Part shown: piece by piece, positions 27,901-34,004 of the stretch
Layout of the letters: each line of letters starts with the position of its first letter
How positions within the stretch are numbered: position 1 is the first letter of the stretch
NCBI GenBank assembly: GCA_012841485.1
Contig: DUUU01000317.1
Location: 1 to 36,956 of the forward strand
Reading direction: 5' to 3'
DNA length: 36,956 nucleotides
DNA from: Armatimonadota bacterium
Lineage (GTDB): Bacteria; Armatimonadota; JAAZEB01
Program-made: the position numbers and the translations under genes
Notes under the pieces: generated by a model
Told to the model about the DNA's origin: nothing
The model's input: only the letters and a program-made list of their open reading frames with translations
The model's database searches: none

Positions 27901-30900
27901 GCGAAGGCGCCGGAACGCGTAGCCACCGGGTGGATGTGGCGGAAGGCGCCAATGTGACCCAGGATATCTCCCTGGCGACGACCGGCTCCATTGGGGGCGT
28001 GGTGCGTGGCCCGCTTGGCCCGCTCTTCGGTGCGACGGTCCGATTGCGCGGCTTGGGTCAGGATGACTTGCGCACCACCGCGGCGGATGGCAGCTTCCTC
28101 TTCGACTACCTTCCGGCGGGAGTGTTCCAGATCGAGATTCACCCGGGTCGAGGCGACCGGCTCAATCGCATCCAGGATGAGCTTGTTCTGGCGCCGGGCG
28201 AGGCGTTGCGCAGGGAGTTCGTGCTTCCTGCGGCGACAGGCTCGATCTCTGGAGAGGTCCGCTTCAAGGGCACCCTGATGGCTCCAATCCTCGTGGCTCT
28301 CTTCGAGGCGGGGCCGGATAGCGACCCGAGCGCCGGCCCGCGTCGAAGCGCGCCCGCCGCTACCCGCGGATGGGCGGCGATCGATGAGAGCGCAATTGGG
28401 AAGGAGACTCCGTTCGCGCAGTGCCACATCAGCGAGCCGGGTCCATTCACGCTGGAGGGCGTGCCGGACGGGCAGTATCACGTCTTCGCCGTGATGGATC
28501 TGAACCAGAATGACCAGGTCGATCCGGGCGAGCCGGTGGGCAAGTTCGGGAAGCCGAATGCTGTCTTTGTTCGCAACGGATCGGCGGTCACCGGCGTGCA
28601 TCTCGTGCTACAGGTACCGTTTGCCGAGCTCGACCTGTCGCTTGGCCGCGTCACCCCGCAGCAGGTAGCCCCGGGTGGTACCCTCCACCTGGCGCTGAGC
28701 GCCAGGGGCGCGGATCGGGTTGAGGCGGAGGTGTTCGACGCCGCGAATGGCACTTCCGTGGGCATCGTGGAGCTCGCTGACGATGGCGCGCACAACGATG
28801 GCACGGCGAGTGACGGCCTGTACGCTGCTACCTTCGTGGCGCCAGCGGTTGCAGGCGACTATGTCGTGGACTTCCGCGCGAGGGATGCCCAGGGGAACTG
28901 GACCGTCCACGTGAATGGCGCGGGCTTCACGACGGCTCCCTTCCAGAAGAGGGCCCCGGTGCTGCTGCTGAACGTCGCTGCCGACCTGGCTGACCTGCGC
29001 ATCGATGCGCAAGGCAACGTGACGGGTGGCGAGCTGTACGCGGCTCCGTTGAGGGATGCCGCGTCGGTGGAGAGCTACTACGCGGAGGCGCTGAGTGCTG
29101 CGGGTGTGACCTTCGATGTGTGGCGCACGATCTGCCGCGGTCCGATCGATCCGGGGGTGCTGAGCGCCTACGCCGGGCCGGATAGCGTCGTGGTCGTGGC
29201 CTGGCCTTACCAGGTCCCCGAGGGAATCCCCGGCCTGGATGGGGAGATCTTCGCTCAGTTCCTGGATGCCGGCGGGCGGCTCTTCGTCTCCGGCCAGGAT
29301 GTCGCGTGGGATGCCGAAGGCGACGATCCGTATCGCTTCGACCCGGTGTTCCGCGAGTATCTTGGCGTGGGCCTGGTGACCGGGAAGGCCTCCTTCGCGC
29401 TCACCGGGCGCGATGGCGACCTTCTGTCCGATGGTCTGCGCTTCCGTGTGAGCGGCGGTGAGGGCGCCAACAACCAGTCCAGCCCGGATGGAATCGTGGC
29501 GCTGCCGCCCGCACAGCCGATCTTCCACTATGAGGAAGACGCGGCGGCGCACACGCGCGCCCCGGCCCTGCGTCGGGGGAACGCGCGGGTTCTCTTCCCG
29601 CAGGCACGCGCGCGGCGCAAGCCGGGACGCGCCTTCTCGACCAAGGGCGATGGGCCCCTCTGTGGCGGGTTGAGACTGGACAACGGACGCTACAAGGCCG
29701 TCTATCTCGCGTTTGGTCTGGAGGCGATTGCCGATGCGCAGCAGCGCGCGCTTCTGATGCGCCGCAGCCTCGAGTTCCTCACGAGCCCGCTCTCCATGGC
29801 AACGAAGATCGAGGCGTCGGCGTCTCCGACCACACTGCCAGCGGATGGCTTCTCGGAGGCGGTCGTGACCGCATCCGTCGCCGATGCGAGCGGCGCTCCG
29901 GTTCCGGACGGCACGCTGGTCAGCTTCCGCGGCTACAACGCTTCGGTTCCGGCCAGCGCGCGCACGACCGGCGGCCAGGCCACTGTCACGGTGCGCGCCG
30001 GCACCAAGCCCGGCCCGATGACGGTTGCGATCACCTCGGGGGCTGCCCTGGGGAACGTGGTTCTCAACGGCACGGCGGCTCCGGCGGGCGTCGTTGGGGC
30101 GCGCAGCCTCGGCGAGACGATGGTTGAGGTCATCTTCGACCGGCCGATGGAGAAGGCGAGTGTCGAGAACCTCGCTAACTACACGATCACGCCGGCGCTC
30201 GCCATCTCTGCCGCTGTTCAGACCAGCGAGCCCAGCCGCGTGGTGTTGACCACGGCGGCGCAGATCGGCATCCCCTATCAGGTGACGGTGGCAGGCGTGC
30301 ATGATGCCAGCGGCGGCCCGCTGGGCGCGCGCGTCTCCGCCATCTTCACCGGCAGCGGCCCCATGCCGGTCGTCACGCTCTCCGCGACTCCCACGCAGAT
30401 CCTGGGGAACGGGAAGGAAGGCGCGACCATCACCGCCCGTGTGACGGCTCCTGACGGCAGCCCGGTGGGCGATGGAATGCCGGTCGACTTCACTGCCAGC
30501 CTTGGAACCGTCCAGCCCGCCCAGGCGCTGACCGCGGGTGGCGAGGCCACGACAGTGCTCACGGCACCGAACGCGGGCACGTCAACGGTCACCGCGACGG
30601 CCGGCCATGTCCAGGCCACAGTGGAGGTAGAGGTACTGGATGCCTCGCCGGCGGCGATTGCCCTGACGGCCACGCCAACGCGGGTGGTCGCGAACGGCAC
30701 CGAGACAGCCACGCTCACCGCCACGGTGACGGATCTCCTGGGCCGGCCGATGGATGATGTCGCGGTGACGTTCGAGACAGACCTCGGCATGGTGCTACCC
30801 GGCACGGCTACCACCGTAGCTGGCCAGGCAGGGGCAACGGTGAGCAGTACGACTCCTGGCACCGCGACCATCACCGCGAGGACCGCCAATGGCAAGAGCG

Positions 30901-33359
30901 CAAGTGTGACGGTGGAGTTCCTCGCGGGAGGAGAGGGCGGTGTGCTCACCCTCACCGCCGATCCGAAGGAGCTTCCGGCGGATGGCGTCAGCGTCGCCAC
31001 TCTGGCGATCACTCTGGTGGACGCGGAGGGCAAACCTGCTCCGGATGGCACGGTGGTTACCTTGGAGACCGACAGCGGTTCGGTGCCGGCGAGTGTCACG
31101 ACGAGTGAAGGGAAGGCGACGGCCACCTACACCGCGGGCACCCGGATCGGCACGGCCACGATCACGGCTACGGCGGGCCAGGCGACGCACAGCGTCCAGC
31201 TGACGTTGAAGAACCCGACCGCTCAGATCGCGGGCCAGGCCACGGCGGTGCTTCTGCCAAGCGATGGCACGAGCACGACGGGGATCACCTTCACGCTCAC
31301 CGATGGCGCGGGCCGCCCGGTGCCGGATGGCGTTCCCGTCTCGGTGGCCGCCACTCTGGGCGCGGTGGCTCCCAATGCGATCACCACCACGGAGGGCAGT
31401 GTCAAGGTGACCTTCACGGCGGGCACGGAGCCGGGCACGGCCCTGGTGACAGCGACCTCGGGGGATGCCTCGACGACCGTCGAGATCACCCTCGTGCAGC
31501 TTGGCGTGCCGGTGGCGGTTCAGGTGGTCGCTGAGCCGGCAGCCCTCCTGGGGGATGGAACGAGCACTGCCCGGGTGACCGCGACCGTGACCGACGTGCT
31601 GGGGCAGCCGGTTCCGGATGGAACCCCCGTTCAGTTCGCGGCGAGCCTCGGTGTGATCGAGGCTACTGCCACGACCGCGGGCGGTCAGGCGACCGTCACC
31701 TACACCGCCGCCCAGGCCACCGGCACGGCCACGATCACGGCCACGGCCGGTGCCGCCACGGGAAGCATCGAGATCCCCCTCACTCCGGCGGCGCTCGCCG
31801 AGGGCACGATTGCCACCGCGGATGGTTCGGCGCTGCCGGAAGGCACGGTGGTGGAGCTGCGCGACGCCAGCGGCGTCGTGCATGCGACCGCCACGGCCAA
31901 TGCCGATGGGACCTTCCGCGTGGTCAGCCACGTAACGGGCGTCTTTGATCTCGCGGTCTTGCCGCCCGCCGGATCTGGGTGGGTCCCGGTGCTGGTTCCG
32001 GATCTCGATCTGGCGAACCAGAGTGGAACGGTGCTTCCGAAGCTATCGGTGCAGCTGCATCCACAGCCGCAACTCGCGCCTGGGCCCGGCCTGGCGATGA
32101 TCACCATGCCGTTCGCCTTCCGCGACGGCGCGGTCGAGTCGGTCCTCGGGGATCCGGACGCGGTGCTCTACTGGTATGACTCCGCGGCGAAGCGCTACCA
32201 GATCGCCGGCATCGATGGCGTGCCCCCGGCGGCTCCGGGCCGCGGCTTCTGGGCGAAACCGCGGCGTGGTGGCACGCCCTATGGGATTGCCGAGCCCGCG
32301 ATCCTGCCGGCGCAGGATCAGCCCTACACGCTGCCACTCGCGAAGGGATGGCAGGTCATCGGCAGCCCCTTCGTCACTGGGAGCATCACTCTCTCGCAGG
32401 TGAAGGTGCTCCTCCCTGGCTCCGAGACCCCGGTACCGCTCGGGGATCCGGCCACGGCCAACCTGGTCCGCGGCTACCTGTGGACCTACAACGGCTCGAC
32501 GTATGATCTCGTATCGGCGACGCCGGAAGGGAAGGCGACCACCATCGCGCCGTATCAGGGCTATTGGATCCGCACGCTGGTGGATGGAGTGCGGCTCGTG
32601 CTTTCGCCTCCATCAGGGGGCGGCCCGCCCATGGAAGCTCGGCAGCGCACCGCTTCCGCAGGCTGGCGTGCGCAGATCGAGGCTCGGGTGGCCGGGCGCG
32701 CGCAGGGCGCGTGCACGTTCGGGGTGGGGCCCACGGCCTACACCATCGATGCGCCGCCTCCGCCGAGCGGACACGCCGAGGTGCGCTGGATCACTCCAGG
32801 TGGCGGTCGCGCCGCGGTCTCGGTGCTCGAAGAGGGCACGCCGGCGAGCTGGAGCTTTGAGGTAGATAGCGCCGGCGTGCCGGAGGGCGAGGAGATTACC
32901 GTGGCCTGGCCTGGCCTCGGGGCGGTGCCGCGAGACACGCGGCTAGTCCTGGTGGATGAGCAGACCGGGCGGCGCTGGCAGATGCGGACCACGGCCTGCG
33001 TGAGCTTCCGGGCCGGCAGCGCGCCGTATCGCTTCCGGATCGAGGCGCAGAAGGCCACGGGCGCGCTTGTCTCCATCTCCGGGATCACGCTCACCCCGGT
33101 GCGCGGGACGGGCAGGAGCATCGGCTACGTGGTCAGCACCGATGCGACGACCTCCATCACCATCAAGTCGCCCGCAGGCCAGACGCTCGCGCATGTGGTG
33201 ACCGGGCGAGCGGTGAGTCAAGGCCGCAACGAGGCCTACTGGGATGGCCGCGACTTCCGGGGCGTTCCGGTGAAGGGCCTGGTTCTCGTGGAGATCACCG
33301 CGACGACGGGCGAGGGCGCTACGGTGCGTGCCGTGCGCCCGGCGATGCTCGTCGAGTGA
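18960..33359 (+). CDS. Giant secreted repeat protein (4,799 residues; carboxypeptidase-regulatory-like and Big_1 domains)
   Basis: The ATG at 18960 overlaps the previous stop (ATGA) and begins a signal peptide (MKKRTVALMLLLGIAATW). Residues about 25-235 contain two Ig-like domains. From about 238 to 3220 there are roughly 33 tandem repeats of 80-100 residues of the carboxypeptidase-regulatory-like type (pattern G.V.D..G.PV.GA.V ... TD..G.Y...GL..G.Y.V.V.PP ... NLLP ... RDV.L). Then come a choice-of-anchor-like domain (DDGAHNDGTASDGLYAATF), an amidotransferase-like domain (about 3330-3610), six Big_1-type Ig domains and one Big_5-like (about 3613-4277), one more regulatory-like repeat, a GWQVIGSPF/GYWIRTL region and a FlgD-like C-terminal Ig (WDGRDFRGVPVKGLVLVEI). 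No LPXTG, membrane anchor or obvious T9SS tail is seen. It is probably a surface or matrix adhesin. A 19-bp hairpin follows the stop. Confidence 0.9.
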   Translation: MKKRTVALMLLLGIAATWTALRAQATVSLVEAVVTPATGVPGEYAFSVKYLHPDDLPPATPGVQLYIETTTGTPIPGSPFTLSTNDSSPVYSTGVVFSTTVSLPAGSYKHRFTASDGGPVVTLGPLDGPLVNTPPTLSGGSVTPASGPSDTLFEYRVTYTDADGHAPDFVRAIIDGSQELLLTRADAQSYETGSLFTGKTASAPGFHSFYFEASDGYVATPVLLKDTGDVPFAGPVNGVKFVGQVTNAATGDPVSGIMISTGSTYTYTDAGGNYTLFGQEGSYELLAYPPVGQNLLVVKVNVSVAVGDEVTRDFALPAGGVLEGVVRDPDLAPVEGVAVRACHLNGTLICENTTDAQGRYTLTRIPGGNVLLIVTPKWDSGYVEQKFLVATVAGQAVTKDVTLARGAVVRCAVKDASDNPVPNARVSLYGALSAATSYTDTEGTCTFSRVESGGYEVQVQPPAEMPHLRMQTRFVEFAVNQTYDLEFVLSQSGVLKGTVRDSGENAVESAKVMAQLITGGSYAEAHTDSDGSYRLEGLISGTYQVTVMPHGESTLLPVQRNGVIVRDGEEATADFILEEGGAVKGFVTDPTGTAVSGAAVVVYTSSGTRVDYTDDEGFYRVAGMPQGTWEMRIDPPADSEFLSTRRCEVRTDPGQETHCDISLKVGATLKVNVTIDGEPVRGASVSVSPGGHYAQTGPEGIATVARLESGVVRVGVNPPSEHGLAPLSLDGIAVKAGETVTVDAPLKWAGAIMGQVTDAIGDAVAGAKVVLTGNSYEVAFTNSDGMYDFFELRPGSYRVSVEPPDDLPLLPNARNVYLGPDEAKTVELVLAPSGVVTGAVLDAMGDPVYGATVILRGLEPEFYREAWSEWDGGFRFTGVPRGVYELVAGHIGGPKLHGGLGSDSEATGGMAAVVSNVSVTPGATVTHTLQLPAIGALTGIVFRPDGQRFPDGAVVRVRYVRNYETHMLETMTGSSGDYWFPQLPAGPVDLEVLPPGAYLTQAIKGVMITPTGETRQDVTLDEAPGPGVIHATVTVEGAPLANASVDAYRISTSYPAASATTDAQGNATLGNLSPGTYSVTVRAPADANALESAVGGIVVAGGATAEVSLALPRGGTVEGVVTDPAGIPVQEGRVTLTASNESGQTYSVYTATDGSYRIASLPPGVYDMLVQSGLALAAPKRITGLTVSSGQVVRQDVQLTVGATLRGVVTDPAGRGVGGAEVELSGSEGSETLTTDSQGAFSRRWLMPGAYRISVLPPSGTNLLPVYDRTVVLQDDTVTQHDITLPAGRVLEGYVVDGEGKPVAGAWVHVSAGDTYGYSETDQAGFFRVEGLSGSTAQVTVSPPDGMNLLPGSLTGIHLNPGGATQVEVVLQSGCVFSGVVTFKGGPVSGAWVALRAVDGSGESGESEWITDRDGRFRFAGVKPGSYLLAVCPPYEPEIDAGYYEEYVAISQGTTGMERDVELPVEGVLTGFVMNAFEEPITDGSVIVLDARGQTRGEASIDDRGRFRVGQLATGRYTLVVSVRDAANRDLLSLRFTGILVTAGEETEYPVVVPGAASLSGKVTDSEGHPVAGATVRLVANGNWIASATSEADGTYELRGLMEGTYSIQVQPPDDRSLEYQVVNGVLVSGTATRDLILGPEAVVTLKVTDASGTPVSGASVRLRASDIPVYFFEDSAVTNLEGEARIGQLPAGLYQLEVVPPPNAEARQLKPRTLSGIRVPRGQEVPLGTVSLGASGAVRGLVTDPAGQPAPGVPVRATGPAGSGEALTDSEGNYRIDGLPAGLYQVVADPSRESGWLPRSVSGVRITAGEAVEKNLSLAAGASLSGRVTDKSGTPVIGAHVTLQHGDGTSVSIDTWAGGEYSMTGLRPGTYLLSVSPPSGLNLLTVAIADVRIAPAENVTRDVELPGGAILQGVVRDADGSPVPYPRLQLRNGKDETWSVLGNAEGAYSFQGLRAGRYDLVAAPTRLGEIRPAPAFMPSILVTEGGTVAQDLVLPTGGTLVVKVTDAAGNPVPDASLELTVDEPLVFKDAWRSTTTDESGEARFTELYGLAGGYERLGLPSCVATVMVEPPSGVLTPGKLENVRVQAGQETEASIVLPAGGTITGRIEDASGAGVRGVFVYMPETEMPAPKDAYSEGPEFVAVSDSHGVYRVSGVPAGTHTLVFDPGEANPLLLEQKVTGVQVAPGAMVTRDVVLDRGAVLSGLVTESTTGFPVPEATVTLYRPGETSGAPLEETAADSEGKYLLGGVSPGTYEVVVRGPNYLNLAPAHARLSLTLEQEVTHNVALLAGGSIAGVIRDEAGEPVPGVTVETTGSYCVSDLEGAYRLERLATGTYDLSLSPPAHSTFGSQRITGVSVTAGETTTRDFVLRRAGEVKGRVTTTQGEPVSGATVMVAGIQDALTDSDGNYHMGGVPAGSHSVTVTPHEGANLLPARRDGVAVIAGQAAVADFTLDPTSMLSGTITDALGAGVEGAQIRVIPSERGDTGKLVTADSAGRYLVLNLAPGRYDVTVAPPVGRPELLPKSEYNVVIARGEARSLDFSLGEGGTITGFVRDQEGAPLAGKVHLIGVGPDATGAPVLGGLTLMAEIGPDGRYTLTGVPAGSFILQPELYSSQSLLSQQARVTVAAGQVVEHDFVLARGGVVAGRVVGPTGDGVRARVRIVHPGLGEARAFEAQSDAAGYYRVTAIPPGVDYTVIAEPLEGLNLIRQVKPATVVDGQETVVNFQLAAGAVLTGHVTDSGGNPLEDVCVNFRGVDSGRVYTDEAGAYEIKGLAEGAYDLYFAPPVKLSVVGQIVRGITVTAATPSVRDVQLAAAGRIEGIVQSKTGEPIGGITIQLYGSGTPAPRGPGEIRSVTPAVSLPGSDTPWDRVNTGADGRFVFSGLPAGHFTLVTEKPSLDGLAPGEAQVDLGPGGTAAVTVVTPPAARIAGVVRGPAGTPLAGVVVRIDGPHVAEGTATDAGGRYGFAGLAPGTYTLSVKEPYGEGAGTRSHRVDVAEGANVTQDISLATTGSIGGVVRGPLGPLFGATVRLRGLGQDDLRTTAADGSFLFDYLPAGVFQIEIHPGRGDRLNRIQDELVLAPGEALRREFVLPAATGSISGEVRFKGTLMAPILVALFEAGPDSDPSAGPRRSAPAATRGWAAIDESAIGKETPFAQCHISEPGPFTLEGVPDGQYHVFAVMDLNQNDQVDPGEPVGKFGKPNAVFVRNGSAVTGVHLVLQVPFAELDLSLGRVTPQQVAPGGTLHLALSARGADRVEAEVFDAANGTSVGIVELADDGAHNDGTASDGLYAATFVAPAVAGDYVVDFRARDAQGNWTVHVNGAGFTTAPFQKRAPVLLLNVAADLADLRIDAQGNVTGGELYAAPLRDAASVESYYAEALSAAGVTFDVWRTICRGPIDPGVLSAYAGPDSVVVVAWPYQVPEGIPGLDGEIFAQFLDAGGRLFVSGQDVAWDAEGDDPYRFDPVFREYLGVGLVTGKASFALTGRDGDLLSDGLRFRVSGGEGANNQSSPDGIVALPPAQPIFHYEEDAAAHTRAPALRRGNARVLFPQARARRKPGRAFSTKGDGPLCGGLRLDNGRYKAVYLAFGLEAIADAQQRALLMRRSLEFLTSPLSMATKIEASASPTTLPADGFSEAVVTASVADASGAPVPDGTLVSFRGYNASVPASARTTGGQATVTVRAGTKPGPMTVAITSGAALGNVVLNGTAAPAGVVGARSLGETMVEVIFDRPMEKASVENLANYTITPALAISAAVQTSEPSRVVLTTAAQIGIPYQVTVAGVHDASGGPLGARVSAIFTGSGPMPVVTLSATPTQILGNGKEGATITARVTAPDGSPVGDGMPVDFTASLGTVQPAQALTAGGEATTVLTAPNAGTSTVTATAGHVQATVEVEVLDASPAAIALTATPTRVVANGTETATLTATVTDLLGRPMDDVAVTFETDLGMVLPGTATTVAGQAGATVSSTTPGTATITARTANGKSASVTVEFLAGGEGGVLTLTADPKELPADGVSVATLAITLVDAEGKPAPDGTVVTLETDSGSVPASVTTSEGKATATYTAGTRIGTATITATAGQATHSVQLTLKNPTAQIAGQATAVLLPSDGTSTTGITFTLTDGAGRPVPDGVPVSVAATLGAVAPNAITTTEGSVKVTFTAGTEPGTALVTATSGDASTTVEITLVQLGVPVAVQVVAEPAALLGDGTSTARVTATVTDVLGQPVPDGTPVQFAASLGVIEATATTAGGQATVTYTAAQATGTATITATAGAATGSIEIPLTPAALAEGTIATADGSALPEGTVVELRDASGVVHATATANADGTFRVVSHVTGVFDLAVLPPAGSGWVPVLVPDLDLANQSGTVLPKLSVQLHPQPQLAPGPGLAMITMPFAFRDGAVESVLGDPDAVLYWYDSAAKRYQIAGIDGVPPAAPGRGFWAKPRRGGTPYGIAEPAILPAQDQPYTLPLAKGWQVIGSPFVTGSITLSQVKVLLPGSETPVPLGDPATANLVRGYLWTYNGSTYDLVSATPEGKATTIAPYQGYWIRTLVDGVRLVLSPPSGGGPPMEARQRTASAGWRAQIEARVAGRAQGACTFGVGPTAYTIDAPPPPSGHAEVRWITPGGGRAAVSVLEEGTPASWSFEVDSAGVPEGEEITVAWPGLGAVPRDTRLVLVDEQTGRRWQMRTTACVSFRAGSAPYRFRIEAQKATGALVSISGITLTPVRGTGRSIGYVVSTDATTSITIKSPAGQTLAHVVTGRAVSQGRNEAYWDGRDFRGVPVKGLVLVEITATTGEGATVRAVRPAMLVE

Positions 33360-33372
33360 CGGCCGGCGGAAA

Positions 33373-33414
33373 TAGCAGAAGGGGGGTGGGCATCTGCCCA
33401 CCCCCCTTCTGCTA
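33373..33414. terminator. Strong hairpin between the giant gene and fmdB (bidirectional terminator candidate)
   Basis: Perfect 19-bp stem, TAGCAGAAGGGGGGTGGGC (33373-33391) with its complement at 33396-33414 and a 4-base loop ATCT. It starts 14 bases after the giant gene's stop and lies 24 bases past the fmdB stop on the other strand. T runs are short on both sides, so termination efficiency is uncertain, but the position between convergent genes suits a shared terminator. Confidence 0.8.
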
Positions 33415-33438
33415 AGGCGCGCGCCATCAGGCACGCAT

Positions 33439-33684
33439 CTACGACGACGTGGATGCCGTTGGGGCCGGGGAATCCGCCTTGCTCTCGGAGGTTTTCGCCG
33501 GTTCAGGCTTCCGGTAATCGTTGACGTGGAATCCGGAGCCCTTGAAGATGATACCGACCGGAGAGATCAGGCGCTGAATGGGACCGCCACACTGCTGGCA
33601 CTGGGTCAGCGGCGGCTCAGTGATGCGCTGCATCACTTCGAAATGGGCATCACACGCTTTGCAATAGTAGTCGTAGGTTGGCAC
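33439..33684 (-). CDS. FmdB family zinc-ribbon protein
   Basis: 81 residues from GTG at 33684 (reads as MPTYDYYCKAC), with a GGGTGG ribosome-binding site six bases upstream. A longer frame from 33744 is ruled out because it would start upstream of the predicted transcription start. Two CxxC pairs (residues 8-11 and 29-32: CKAC, CQQC) form a zinc ribbon; GGPIQRLISP and a FKGSGFHVNDY segment complete the FmdB signature; the last 20 residues are a Ser/Thr/Pro-rich tail. The family was named for a regulatory protein of the formamidase operon, but function is mostly unknown. The gene is preceded by a CIRCE operator, so it should be induced by heat or protein-folding stress. Confidence 0.93.
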   Translation of the reverse strand: MPTYDYYCKACDAHFEVMQRITEPPLTQCQQCGGPIQRLISPVGIIFKGSGFHVNDYRKPEPAKTSESKADSPAPTASTSS

Positions 33685-33722
33685 GACACACCACCCCTCT
33701 GATTGGAGAATATCTAACCCGT

Positions 33723-33752
33723 AGTATAGCACAACCGTTGGCACTCTGACAA
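33723..33752 (-). promoter_or_regulatory. fmdB promoter overlapping CIRCE
   Basis: On the minus strand, TTGTCA (33752-33747), an 18-base spacer and TATACT (33728-33723). The -35 box falls inside the central spacer of the CIRCE element, so bound HrcA would block it. The TSS would be near 33716. Confidence 0.8.
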
Positions 33753-33764
33753 GGCGAGTGCTAA
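33738..33764. promoter_or_regulatory. CIRCE element (HrcA operator)
   Basis: TTGGCACTC (33738-33746), nine bases, GAGTGCTAA (33756-33764). This matches the CIRCE consensus TTAGCACTC-N9-GAGTGCTAA at 17 of 18 positions. CIRCE is the operator of the heat-shock repressor HrcA and normally precedes groESL, dnaK or hrcA; here it precedes an fmdB-type gene. Confidence 0.92.
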
Positions 33765-34004
33765 TCGCTCAGCGCGGCGCCTGTGCCCCGGCGGATGGTG
33801 CGCGCGCGCTCCCCATCCGCCGGCTTCATCGAGCATCGCCAGACAGCGCGGGCCCCTCATGTGTCGCGCGGGGATAGACTCACGCCCCTCCCGCATACCG
33901 CCGCGCCACACCCTCACCCTCCGTGTCCGTCTCCTCGCTCCGTGAACGAGAGAGCAGGGTGGCATGCATCCTGCAGCCCAGGGGCGTAAGGGAGGGAGAG
34001 GAGC

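Larger units (their letters stand above)
33685..34004. other. Intergenic region between fmdB and the methyltransferase fusion
   Basis: 320 bases. The first 80 hold the fmdB promoter and CIRCE operator. The remainder is GC-rich; I see no gene and no convincing promoter for the plus-strand gene, only its ribosome-binding site (GGAGGGAGAGGAG, 33991-34003). Confidence 0.5.

Noticed and set aside
25293..28601. 1,102-residue open frame on the minus strand inside the giant gene
   Set aside because: The encoded protein is rich in Arg/His/Ala with no domain pattern; it is the mirror of a high-GC coding frame. The same applies to the long minus-strand frames at 14353-16389, 16594-17916, 19191-20933, 28608-30302 and 6194-7912.
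19671..28620. Possible CRISPR or DNA tandem repeat array
   Set aside because: Repetition is only at protein level; nucleotide copies are too divergent and there are no uniform spacers. No CRISPR array was seen anywhere in the window.
33685..33744. Longer fmdB reading frame starting at 33744
   Set aside because: The -10 box at 33723-33728 puts transcription start near 33716, downstream of that ATG, and FmdB proteins begin with the PTYDY segment.
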